From Candidatus Bipolaricaulota bacterium (GTDB lineage: Bacteria > Bipolaricaulota > Bipolaricaulia > UBA7950 > UBA9294), in the NCBI GenBank assembly GCA_020350845.1, contig CP070725.1:168529-182693 (forward strand): DNA of 14,165 bases, given 5' to 3'. Of this stretch, positions 1 to 8,000 are shown piece by piece (within the stretch, counting starts at the first letter, position 1; each line of letters starts with the position of its first letter). The notes beneath the pieces were generated by a model. The model ran no database searches and was not told the origin of the DNA. It saw only the letters and a list, made by a program, of their open reading frames with translations. Made by a program: the position numbers and the translations under genes.

Positions 1-10
1 CCACGAACCT

Positions 11-84
11 TGGGAGATCGTCTAACGGCAGGACGACAGGCTCTGGCCCTGTTAGTGGGGGTTCGAATCCTCCTCTCCCAACCA
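11..84 (+). tRNA. tRNA-Gln (anticodon CUG)
   Basis: The sequence folds as a complete cloverleaf. The 7-bp acceptor stem is 11-17 with 74-80, the D stem 20-22 with 32-34, the anticodon stem 36-40 with 48-52, and the T stem 57-61 with 69-73. The T loop is TTCGAAT. The anticodon loop CTCTGGC puts CTG at 43-45, which reads glutamine codon CAG. The CCA end is encoded (82-84) after discriminator A81. The U1-A72 pair typical of tRNA-Gln is present (T11-A80); the discriminator is A rather than the G of E. coli tRNA-Gln. Its partner enzyme, GlnRS, is encoded near the other end of the window. An inverted-repeat element begins three bases after the CCA. Confidence 0.95.
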
Positions 85-87
85 CTC

Positions 88-288
88 CCATTCCGGGGAC
101 ACAATACTCTTTTCGTGGACTCACGGTTTATCCTTCCCGGTTCGACAACCAGGTCTGAGGTCCCCATCAAGAATCGGGCGCAATAGCCTTCGGCTTTCGG
201 CTTTCCACGACCTACCTCCCACACCCTGTCGACACGGGGCGCGAGAGGGCACAGAGTCCACGAAAAGAGTATTGTGTCCCCGGAATGG
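88..288. repeat. 201-bp element with perfect 35-bp terminal inverted repeats
   Basis: The arm at 88-122 is the exact reverse complement of 254-288, 35 of 35 bases. Each arm carries GGGGACACAATACTCTTTTC near its outer end. The 131-bp interior has no open reading frame with a start codon; it contains a short repeat (CGGCTTT twice, about 191-204) and a small hairpin around 224-239. No target-site duplication is evident (CACTC on the left, AGACG on the right). It sits directly behind a tRNA gene, and its right arm contains the ATG at 285. The outer GGGGACAC recurs in the palindrome at 4941-5011 and at 11314-11336. It is probably a non-autonomous REP/MITE-like element mobilised in trans; no transposase lies nearby. 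Confidence 0.85.
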
Positions 289-947
289 AGACGGACGACC
301 GAGAGAAGCGACGGATGGATGAGGTGGCGGAAGCCGTCGAGGGCTACACCGCGACGACGATCCCCGTGCACGTGGAGATCGATGCGAAGCAGGCGGTGCT
401 CAACCTGAAGGAGGCGGAGAGGCTCCTCGACGAAGCGAAGCGGATCGCGCTCGGTCCGTGCGCCTGCCGTACGGAGAAGGGGAACTGCGACGCTCCGATC
501 GACACCTGCCTCGCACTGGACGAGAACTGCGACGAAGCGCTCGAAACGTGGGACGGCTTCCGGCTCGCCACACGCGAGGAGGCGCTGGCTACGCTGCGGG
601 CGGCCCATGAGGAAGGCCTGGTGCACCTCGCGTTCCGCAAGCCGGGCAAAGGGGTGTCGTCCTTCTGCTCGTGTTGCTCTTGCTGTTGCTGGTTCCTTGG
701 CGCCCTCAGCCGATTCGACTACCACGACGCGATCGTCGAGTCGTCCCACGTCGCGCGGCAGGATCGCGACCTCTGCATCGGCTGCGGGACCTGCGCTGAC
801 CGTTGCCAGTTCGGTGCCTGGCGCCATAGCGGGGACGACTGGCCGGAGCTCGAGCAGGGGAAGTGCTTCGGCTGCGGGCTCTGTGTGAGCACCTGCCCGG
901 CGGCGGCGATCTCGCTCGTCTCCAGGCGTGCGACAGGCGTCTCGTGA
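285..947 (+). CDS. Short 4Fe-4S ferredoxin-type protein with CxCCxCCC motif
   Basis: This 220-residue protein should bind several iron-sulfur clusters and carry electrons in the cytoplasm; no signal peptide or membrane segment is seen. Residues 59-75 hold a CxC-x6-C-x6-C group and residues 128-135 the dense motif CSCCSCCC. Two classical ferredoxin motifs follow, CxxCxxCxxxC at C164/167/170/174 and C194/197/200/204. The layout matches the C-terminal part of uncharacterised bacterial and archaeal 4Fe-4S proteins, some of which carry an extra N-terminal helix-turn-helix region absent here; similar short forms also exist. ATG 285 lies inside the inverted repeat and has no ribosome binding site. 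ATG 315, preceded by GAGAGAAG, is a plausible real start (210 residues). The reading frame has no earlier start codon back to the stop at 156-158. The redox partner is unknown. Confidence 0.85.
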   Translation: METDDREKRRMDEVAEAVEGYTATTIPVHVEIDAKQAVLNLKEAERLLDEAKRIALGPCACRTEKGNCDAPIDTCLALDENCDEALETWDGFRLATREEALATLRAAHEEGLVHLAFRKPGKGVSSFCSCCSCCCWFLGALSRFDYHDAIVESSHVARQDRDLCIGCGTCADRCQFGAWRHSGDDWPELEQGKCFGCGLCVSTCPAAAISLVSRRATGVS

Positions 948-961
948 TCCATGCCGCTCAC

Positions 962-992
962 GCCGCAGAGCGCTTCGCGGCCCGTCTTTTTT
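962..992 (+). terminator. Possible intrinsic terminator after the Fe-S gene
   Basis: A short GC stem, GCCGC (962-966) with GCGGC (977-981), is followed after five bases by six T residues (987-992). It lies 15 bases past the stop of the Fe-S gene and before the next gene's leader. The stem is only five pairs, so this is a weak call. Confidence 0.35.
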
Positions 993-1028
993 GGGGGAGC
1001 TCAGAGCAAACCGGGTCACGCCCGAGTG

Positions 1029-1037
1029 TGATAGACT
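1029..1037 (+). promoter_or_regulatory. Possible extended -10 element (TGATAGACT)
   Basis: TGA followed by TAGACT resembles an extended -10 box, 23 bases before the ATG at 1061. No good -35 box is seen at the expected distance. The hexamer TAGACT is the same as in the better-supported promoter at 8212-8241, which is the main reason to note it. Confidence 0.25.
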
Positions 1038-1060
1038 GCGGCGCAGCAGGAGGCCAACCG

Positions 1061-2068
1061 ATGGCGACGTCATGCAACGGTTCTTGCGTGAGACAAGGGC
1101 CCCTTGTTCCTGTAGCTATGGCCCTCGCGCTGCTGCTCTGGGTGACATCCTCCGCATCGCCGCAGGAAGCGTCAAACGAAGCGGTTCTCTACCCATCGAT
1201 CCACGTGGCGCCCGGAACCCGCATCTCCCTGGGGACACCGATCGCCCTCGATGCCTCAGCGTCCACCCATCGGGTCGTCGTCGAGCGTATCGATGAGGTT
1301 CGCTACACCTGGGACCTTGGCGACGGGAACGTGCGCAGTGGGCAGCAGGTGGTCCACGACTTCGCTCGCCCCGGAACGTATCACGTGGTGCTCACGATGG
1401 AAGTGTTCGAGAAGACCGGGATCTTCCACCGTAGCACCTCGGAGACCGACCTCGTGGTGGCGCTCAGCGCAACCCCAGAGCTGGTCGCGATCATCGATCT
1501 CGAGTCCGGCCACGCGCAGATGGGGCGGTACGCCGCACTCGTGCGGATCGAGGATGAGCTTGTGCTCCTCGAGCGACACGACAAAACAATGTCGCGCGCG
1601 GAGCGTTGGCAGTCTCGTTTGCCCATCGATCTCCAGCGGTGGGTCGTGGCAGGGGGCCTGTTGGCTGTGGGTGATCTCCACGTGTGGATGGGATCGCTCG
1701 CCTTCGAACTCGCTGGGGATCGCCTCCTCGCGTCGTTCTGCGTGGGATTGGGTTCAGGTACAACCGTCGTTCATCTGACGGATTGGCTTCCCACTGCCGC
1801 GCAAACCGAGCACGATCTCAGCGCAAGGATCCATAGAGCAGACATCGTTTCAGCAGGTCTATGCTACGAACTGGCTCCACACCTCTACCTGTTGGGGGCG
1901 CTCGGGATGCTGCATGCGGAAGGGGCCTACGGAGGGAGCGGACGAGTGACCATAGATGGGGAACGGCTCCCAACGACCTTCGAGCACCGAGCTCCGGTGC
2001 TCTGCTTGGGGCTTGGTGTGCGCCTTTCCTGGGTGATGCTGTCGCTGCAAGCGATGGTGATCCTATGA
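1061..2068 (+). CDS. Secreted PKD-domain protein, function unknown
   Basis: The 335-residue product starts with an export signal: a hydrophobic stretch at about residues 14-30 followed by SSASPQ. A PKD (immunoglobulin-like) domain spans roughly residues 50-115, with the hallmark WDLGDG at 84-89 and the following strand HDFARPGTYHVVLTM. PKD domains usually serve extracellular or periplasmic contacts. The rest is strand-rich with alternating hydrophobic residues up to a hydrophobic C-terminus and could be part of a membrane-associated beta structure, but matches nothing I know. ATG 1061 is chosen because AGGAGG (1048-1053) sits seven bases upstream; the same frame is open further upstream to 863 but there overlaps the Fe-S gene. 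Its stop overlaps the next gene's start (ATGA, 2065-2068), so the two are translationally coupled. Confidence 0.85.
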   Translation: MATSCNGSCVRQGPLVPVAMALALLLWVTSSASPQEASNEAVLYPSIHVAPGTRISLGTPIALDASASTHRVVVERIDEVRYTWDLGDGNVRSGQQVVHDFARPGTYHVVLTMEVFEKTGIFHRSTSETDLVVALSATPELVAIIDLESGHAQMGRYAALVRIEDELVLLERHDKTMSRAERWQSRLPIDLQRWVVAGGLLAVGDLHVWMGSLAFELAGDRLLASFCVGLGSGTTVVHLTDWLPTAAQTEHDLSARIHRADIVSAGLCYELAPHLYLLGALGMLHAEGAYGGSGRVTIDGERLPTTFEHRAPVLCLGLGVRLSWVMLSLQAMVIL

Positions 2069-2736
2069 GCGTCAGGAAGAGGCGACGACCGCGTGCGATG
2101 CTCGGGATGCTCCTCGCGTGTTTCGCTGCAACCATCGCCGTCCTATTGACTTCCTGCACGCTGCTTGTGGGGAACCTCTCCGGTCTCGTACCGGACGCGG
2201 CGACGGTCAGACTACTGGCTCCACCGGAGATCCTGAGTGGCAGTGCGACCGCTCACCGAACGTCGTACGAGCACGAGTACCGGCGGGAGTGTGGATGGTT
2301 CTACTGGATCGAGCCCTGGGTCCAGACTCCAAGCACCGGGTGGGTCTACGGCTGCCGCGACGTCTGGTATGCCACGGTTTGCCGACACGACATCGTCTTC
2401 CGCTTCACGGTCGAGGATCCGTCCGACGACCTGGGAGCTGGCGGCTCCGCGAGGCTCCGAGTCCACGACTCGGAGCCCGCCTCCGGGAATGCCGAATGGG
2501 GGAAGTGCTTCCTCGACGTACCGCGGACGGACCTCCTGGTTGAGCCCGCGGATGTCATGGGAGGCGGGACAACGAAGACGGTGACCGTGCGCCTCAGAGA
2601 CGTGCTGGTGCGCTTCACGTCAAGCTGTCGCTCCTTCTCGGCGCGCCTGCGGTGTGCAATCGTTCTCGATGGCGACAACGGCGAGGTGTCGAGCGCCAAC
2701 ACCTTCGAGGTCTTGGTCGAGTTCCTGCGGCCGTAG
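2065..2736 (+). CDS. Putative lipoprotein, function unknown
   Basis: The 223-residue product begins with a basic region (RKRRRPR), a hydrophobic core and a lipobox ending LLTSC, with Cys31 as the predicted lipidation site. It should be a membrane-anchored lipoprotein after type II signal peptidase cleavage. The mature part is rich in beta-strand patterns and aromatic residues, with several further cysteines that could form disulfides. No known domain is recognised. The start overlaps the stop of the PKD gene by four bases (ATGA), so the two proteins are probably made together and may act together on the cell surface. The open frame extends upstream to 1861, but only inside the PKD gene; the lipobox and the overlap support ATG 2065. 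Confidence 0.82.
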   Translation: MSVRKRRRPRAMLGMLLACFAATIAVLLTSCTLLVGNLSGLVPDAATVRLLAPPEILSGSATAHRTSYEHEYRRECGWFYWIEPWVQTPSTGWVYGCRDVWYATVCRHDIVFRFTVEDPSDDLGAGGSARLRVHDSEPASGNAEWGKCFLDVPRTDLLVEPADVMGGGTTKTVTVRLRDVLVRFTSSCRSFSARLRCAIVLDGDNGEVSSANTFEVLVEFLRP

Positions 2737-2866
2737 CGAGTTCCTTCGCGATGCCTAGGGATGGTGCGACGACGGGCCTCACCCTCTTGACCCGCGGGAC
2801 TCCCTTCCCCTACGTTGGGCGAAAGCACGCGGGGCAAGGCATGGGCTCACGCGTCGACGTATCGGG

Positions 2867-3487
2867 CTACTTGAGTAAGATGCCGCAGAGCACCGCGGCG
2901 AAGGCAAGCAGGAAGGCGAGAGGAATCCAGGCCGTGAGAAGCGAGGTCCGTCCGCGCATTGGCCATCGGATGCGTGCAGGCTCAGGGTGCCACTCTCTAC
3001 AGATCCACGACGCAGAGGGGATGCAGACTTGATCCCCATGGAACAGACGATGGAAGCTGCGCGTGAACTCGGCCCCGGCGAACTGGCTCTCGATGCTGCG
3101 CAGCAGCCGCTGCCAATGCCTGCAGGCAACGTGGAGCCGAAGCTGGCTGATGAGCCACACGCAGGAGAGAAGCGCCCCGAGAGCCGCAACACCGATGCCG
3201 AACTCGTATTGGAACGATGAGTCCCCGCCGGGAATGCCGAACGCGGTGCCGGCGAATGCGATCACCGCAAGGAGGAGCCCACAACCGATGAGCCCCGCGG
3301 TGAACAGCGACCAGAGACTGCGCTCACGATCCGAAGCCATCCGCGACACGGCGCCGTATAGGGCGATCCACTGGTCGAGCTCCACCCGGAGACCCTCCTC
3401 GTCCGTCGTCAGGTTTCGTACGGAGTCTTGTCCGACGAGCGGGAGGAGAGTAGCGCCCGCGTCGTTCGCAGTGCAGACATGGATCAC
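2867..3487 (-). CDS. Small membrane protein, possibly RipA-like
   Basis: The product (206 residues from a GTG start) has two adjacent hydrophobic segments at about residues 58-82 and 95-115. A soluble, arginine-rich stretch follows, then a third segment at about 183-204. This arrangement (two membrane spans, a cytoplasmic segment, a final span) resembles the RipA-type octameric inner-membrane proteins, but the match is by general layout, so the name is tentative. The GTG at 3487 has no clear ribosome binding site. A GTG about 34 codons further in, preceded by GGAGG, is an alternative start. The gene is divergent from the diguanylate cyclase, with only 48 bp between the proposed starts, so they may share a control region. 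It converges on the lipoprotein gene over a 130-bp gap without an obvious terminator. Confidence 0.7.
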   Translation of the reverse strand: MIHVCTANDAGATLLPLVGQDSVRNLTTDEEGLRVELDQWIALYGAVSRMASDRERSLWSLFTAGLIGCGLLLAVIAFAGTAFGIPGGDSSFQYEFGIGVAALGALLSCVWLISQLRLHVACRHWQRLLRSIESQFAGAEFTRSFHRLFHGDQVCIPSASWICREWHPEPARIRWPMRGRTSLLTAWIPLAFLLAFAAVLCGILLK

Positions 3488-3535
3488 CCATGCGAGGAGG
3501 TCAGAGCATCCGCCGCAACGTGCGGGCTGAGGAAG

Positions 3536-4936
3536 ATGAGGACGAACGTGCAGGTACCCGATGACGCCGTGCCGATCGACGAGAACCGTAAGCGCCTGAC
3601 ACGCCAGGTGCTAGAGGACGTCGCGCAGAGCGTCGAATCGGAAACGCCGTTCCGCCGCGTGCTCGCGACCTGCTACCTCTCCCCGCTGATCCCTGAGGAT
3701 CCCTCGTCGAAGAGCACGGTCCTCGCCTATGCGACGCGCGGACTGAGCCTCACCGATCGTGAGACCGTAGAACGGCTGGTAGAGGGTGGAGCAGAGGCCA
3801 ACGGCGGGCGGTATCAGGGGGCGTGCAGGATCGGGAGATCGTACTTCCTTCCCGACGGCGCCGGCCCGACCGTGGGGGGATCCGTGATCCAGAGCGGACG
3901 GAGGTACCTGCAACACGGCGGCTGGACCCACAGTGCCGCACTCCTCGTCCCCTTCTGGCACGAAGGGCGGATCCTCGGGCACATCTCAGTCGATGACCCG
4001 TCCGACGGCCGCAGGCCTGATGCGCGGACGCTCGCGTTCCTGGAGGAACTCGCCTCGGTCGCCGGAATCGCCCTGCGGGAAGCGTGCAGCTTGGAGACGC
4101 TGCACGATACCCATCACCTCTTCCGCTTCCTGGTAGAGAGCGGGATGACTGGCGTCGCCGTCGTCGTCGACGACCAGATCGAGTACGCGAATCGCAGGGC
4201 CGTCGAACTTCTCGGCTATGACGTCGCCTCGCTGCAACAACTCTCCCCCTGGTGGAACTTCATCCATCCGGAGGATCGTGAACTCGCGAAAGGGATCGGG
4301 GAGGATCATCCGTGCGATGGTCGTACGCTGCGCGCCATCGGACGCGACGGCGGTGTCCTTTGGCTATCGATGTGCGCCGACCCGATGGTGCACAAGGGCC
4401 GGGAGGGATTGGCACTGCACTTCCACGATGTGAGCGAGCGGGTCCATCTCGAAGAAGAGCTGCGTGAGAAGGCACTGAGGGATCCGCTGACCGGGCTGCG
4501 GAACCGCGCGTTCTTCGACGACATGATCCAGCTCGAGCTCTTCCGCTCGCAGCGCTACGGAAGGACCTTCACCCTGATGCTCGCTGACCTGCGGCAGTTC
4601 AAGGCGGTGAACGACACCCTCGGGCATCAGCAGGGAGACCGCGTCCTCGCCAGCCTGGCGGAGGTGCTCGTCGCCGAACTCCGAAAGAGCGACTGGGTGG
4701 TGCGCTACGGCGGCGATGAGTTCCTGCTCGTGCTTCCCGAGACGGGATCAGATATTCAGCCGCTCGTGGAGCGGCTTCGTGCCCGGATCGAGTCGTGGAT
4801 GGAGGCAAACGTTCCCGGAAGGCTCGGCGTGAGCATCGACTTCGGATGGGCCACCTGGACGCCGAATGATCCCCGATCGATCAACGACCTCCTCAAGGCC
4901 GCAGACGAGATGCTCTACCGCGAGAAGCGCGCCTGA
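3536..4936 (+). CDS. GAF-PAS-GGDEF diguanylate cyclase
   Basis: This 466-residue protein should make the second messenger cyclic di-GMP from two GTP in response to a sensed signal. A GAF-like domain covers about residues 25-185, a PAS domain about 190-305 and the GGDEF domain about 312-462. The catalytic signature GGDEF is intact at 392-396, as are DPLTGLRNR (316-324), the metal-site Asp351 and N359/D360. The inhibitory I-site RxxD is present as RKSD at 383-386, exactly five residues before GGDEF, so product feedback inhibition is likely. No membrane segments are seen, so it is probably cytosolic. ATG 3536 is the first credible start, though GAGGAAG sits very close to it; GTG 3548 with TGAGGA upstream is an alternative. 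The open frame extends back to a TTG at 3428, overlapping the divergent gene, which I discount. A palindrome begins four bases past the stop. Confidence 0.93.
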   Translation: MRTNVQVPDDAVPIDENRKRLTRQVLEDVAQSVESETPFRRVLATCYLSPLIPEDPSSKSTVLAYATRGLSLTDRETVERLVEGGAEANGGRYQGACRIGRSYFLPDGAGPTVGGSVIQSGRRYLQHGGWTHSAALLVPFWHEGRILGHISVDDPSDGRRPDARTLAFLEELASVAGIALREACSLETLHDTHHLFRFLVESGMTGVAVVVDDQIEYANRRAVELLGYDVASLQQLSPWWNFIHPEDRELAKGIGEDHPCDGRTLRAIGRDGGVLWLSMCADPMVHKGREGLALHFHDVSERVHLEEELREKALRDPLTGLRNRAFFDDMIQLELFRSQRYGRTFTLMLADLRQFKAVNDTLGHQQGDRVLASLAEVLVAELRKSDWVVRYGGDEFLLVLPETGSDIQPLVERLRARIESWMEANVPGRLGVSIDFGWATWTPNDPRSINDLLKAADEMLYREKRA

Positions 4937-4940
4937 GTCT

Positions 4941-5011
4941 GGGGACACATACCTTAATTCCTCCTGGACCGGCCACCCTTTCGTCCAGGAGGAATCAAGG
5001 TATGTGTCCCC
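4941..5011. repeat. 29-bp palindrome of the GGGGACAC family between convergent genes
   Basis: The left arm 4941-4969 and right arm 4983-5011 are reverse complements at 28 of 29 positions, with a 13-base loop. Both arms begin at the outside with GGGGACACATACCTT and continue into AATTCCTCC or GATTCCTCC. It lies four bases after the diguanylate cyclase stop. The right arm encodes the last four residues (GHIP) and the stop of the 1062-residue gene on the other strand. The only arm mismatch (4956 versus 4996) is the middle base of that stop codon: TGA is used, and the other arm's sequence would give TAA. As RNA it would form a very strong hairpin from either side and may end both transcripts, although no T-tract follows. 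Confidence 0.9.
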
Positions 5012-8000
5012 GAACGTCGAAGATCCACCAGCTCTCGAAGCGGTGCGCGGTTCCGCCGCAGGGGATCGTCTCGATCGCGCATAGGAGTGTCTCGCCCGGT
5101 CCCTTGAGGTCATAGTCGAGGGCATAGAGGTCGATGCCCTCGTAGATCTCCCTCTCCCCCGAGGGAGGGGTGAACTCCCAGCGAACGGTCCGCGCTTCGG
5201 GGCAATCCGGTCGACAGTCGCTCTCCAAGAGGAGATGGATCCGTCCCCGATCGCGGAGCAAGAGCCGATGCCCCGCCGCAGGCGCGAGCGGCGGATCGCC
5301 CGGGGTGCCGTAGGAGAGGGCGAGACACGGATCGGCACCGCACGCGGGACAACACATCGACGGGTCGTCTCCGTCCCGTAGACCTCTCAAGACCGGTCCA
5401 GGAGGGGGCACCGTCAGAACTTCGAACGACGACGTGCACTCCGTGCCGTCCTCGCAAAGGCGCGAAACGGTTACGGAGTAGCGGCCGACGGCAGGGAAGT
5501 CGTACGTCGTCACCGGTCCCGCGGCGGAGATCGGCGGGGGCGGGAAGACGACCGCCCACCCGAGCCATGGAGGAGCGGGTGCCGGGGGCCGAATGGCGAT
5601 CGAAGTCGCCCCGGGAGCGCACGGGGGACCGCAGTCTCCACCGACGCCGATCGTCGCGGGGACGCCCTGCGTCGCCAGGATCAGCCCTCCAGAAGCCACC
5701 GGAGCCCCGTTCACGCTCGCCGTGACCGAGCAGATGCACGTCGGGCGGATCGGCGGCAAGGCGCGGGGCTCGGTGATCCCTCCCGGCCCCAGCAGCCGTC
5801 GCGGGCTCTCCCCCACGAGTCGTCCTTCCTCGTCACGCGCTTCGACACGCCACGTGCCGGCTCCGGGAGCGGCTTCCGTCCCGTCCGGGCCTCCGCAGAC
5901 CCGCGACCCGGGTGTCCCGGGATCGGGCTCCTCGCCCATGGACGTCGGCGTTCTCGCGCACGGCACGCAGCAGCACGGACGCCGCTCCGCGAGCGGGAAG
6001 CTATGCTCGCACTGGACGCTCGCGCCGACGAGTTGCCCCTCCTGGAACTCACACTCCAAGGTGCACGAGAACGTGAGGAAGCAGGCTCTGTCGCCGAGCG
6101 CCTCCTTGAGCGCCTCTTCGAGCCGCTGCGCACACAGCGTCTCCCCGGGCACGGCGATCGTGACCGCGCTCTCCTGACAGCAGGCTTCGTACCAGTCGTC
6201 GTCCAGGTACTGCCCGACCTGACCGATCGCAGCGGAGATCGCCGCCGACTGCTCCTGCCAGTAGGCCTCCCGCGCCTGTGCCTCCGCTTCCATCAGTCCT
6301 TCGGTCTCCTCGAGGTCATCCTCCGCGGCAGCGAGCTCCTGCTGGAGACACTCCAGACAGGCGTCGCAGAGCGCCTCAATTCGATCGCGTCGATCGCGCA
6401 GCCACTCGAGGGCCTGTTGCTCGCAGAGGAGACTCTCGTAGGCATCCCAGAGCACCGCACTCATGTACTCCGCGAAGCTGGCCCAGCCCTCCACGGCAAC
6501 GGCGGTCGCGGCGGCCGCCTGCTGCGCCATCGCCTGCACCATCTGTACGATGAACGCGGGCCCCGGCGTCCCTGTCGACCGAGCGCTGTTGAGAATCGAG
6601 CGGATGGTGGCGAGCTGATCGCGCACGGTCTGCGCCGTCTCGATCGCCTCACACAGCTCGGGGTGCTGGCGGCAGACGGCGTCGGTCAAGGTCTCCTCGA
6701 TCAGCGACCGCAGCTCAGCCTCGAGATCGGGTGTCAGCAGGTCGATGAGATCAGTCACAACGCTTATGGCACCGTCCACGAAGGAGAAGAGCTCGTGGTA
6801 GAGCTCCATCGTCCCGCGGTGATCGGCCCCGTCGACCCACCGCTGCAACAGGCGCTCGAATTCGAGGCGCTGAACGACCGCATGCGCCTGAAGCGACTGC
6901 AGCAGCCCCACAAGCGCACTGAGGGCGTCCGAGAGCTCCCGGCACGGATCCTCGAGACACGGCGGGACCTCCAAGTCGTCGATCTGGTCGGCGAACGGCG
7001 CGAGCATCTCCGCCGGCGTTCGCGGGCAGCTCGAGGTCAGCGGAAGCTCGAACGGCGCCTCCTCTGAGTCCACCTGCGCCGCGTCGGCCTCATCGCGCCC
7101 CCGCTCGAGCCCTGCGAGCTCGTCGGGGATCTCTCGCAGGCGCTGGCCGACCTGCGCGAACAGCTCGTCCAGGCTCTCGCAGTACTCGAGCAGCGCAGCA
7201 AGATGAAGCTCGATCTCGCGCACGCGTACACGCTGCTCGGCATGTCTCCGGGCAAGCTCCGGATCCGGAATCAGTGGCGCGAACGGATGCGGCCCGTTGA
7301 GCACCTCGGGATCGCAGTGTTTGCCCTCGTGGATGACTTCGTAGGTAACGCCAGGGATCCCCAACGCCTCCCAGCAGAACGGGACACTGGGAGCTTCGGG
7401 CTCGAGGCCCTCTCCGGGAAGTGGGGCCAGCAGGCGGATCGAGGAAGGAGGCGTTGCTGGCTGCGGGCAGCGCGTTCGGAAGCAACTCGACCCCGATCCC
7501 CTCGGAGATCCTCCCTCGGTCCGGCACTCGCGGGCCTCGAGATCCTGACAGCTGCCGTCGGGGAAGCAGCACACCCGGGTCGGCTGCGGGCATGAGGTGT
7601 GCCCACAGTCCGTGCCCTCGCCTTGGGGAGCGCCCCCGGCTCCACGACATCCCTCGACGTCGAGGTCGCGGCAGCCGCCGTCGGGGAGGCAGCACGCCTG
7701 CGTCGCAGGCGCGCAGGGCGTGATGCCGCAAGTCGTCCCGTCTCCCTGCGGTTCTCCCCCTTGATCCATGCACTCGCCGTAGGAGAGATCCGCGCAGCTC
7801 CCGTCGGGGAGACAGCACGCCTGCGTGGGCTGCGTGCAGATCACGTCGCTGCAAGTGGTCCCGTCACCCTGGGCCTCTCCCCCCTGATCGATGCACTCGC
7901 CGTAGGAGAGATCCGCGCAGCTCCCGTCGGGGAGACAGCACGCCTGCGTGGGCTGCGGACAGGTTACATCGCTGCAGATCGTCCCCACACCCTGGGGTAC

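Noticed and set aside
88..288. A complete insertion sequence
   Set aside because: The interior is 131 bp with no coding capacity for a transposase, and no target duplication is visible.
863..1060. Upstream extension of the PKD gene frame
   Set aside because: It overlaps the Fe-S gene in another frame, carries no signal peptide, and the strong AGGAGG site sits before ATG 1061.
6003..7067. A 354-codon plus-strand frame inside the cysteine-module gene
   Set aside because: It is antisense to a well-supported gene with signal peptide, promoter and modules. Its composition (Arg/Leu-rich) is that of a mirror frame and it has no domain.
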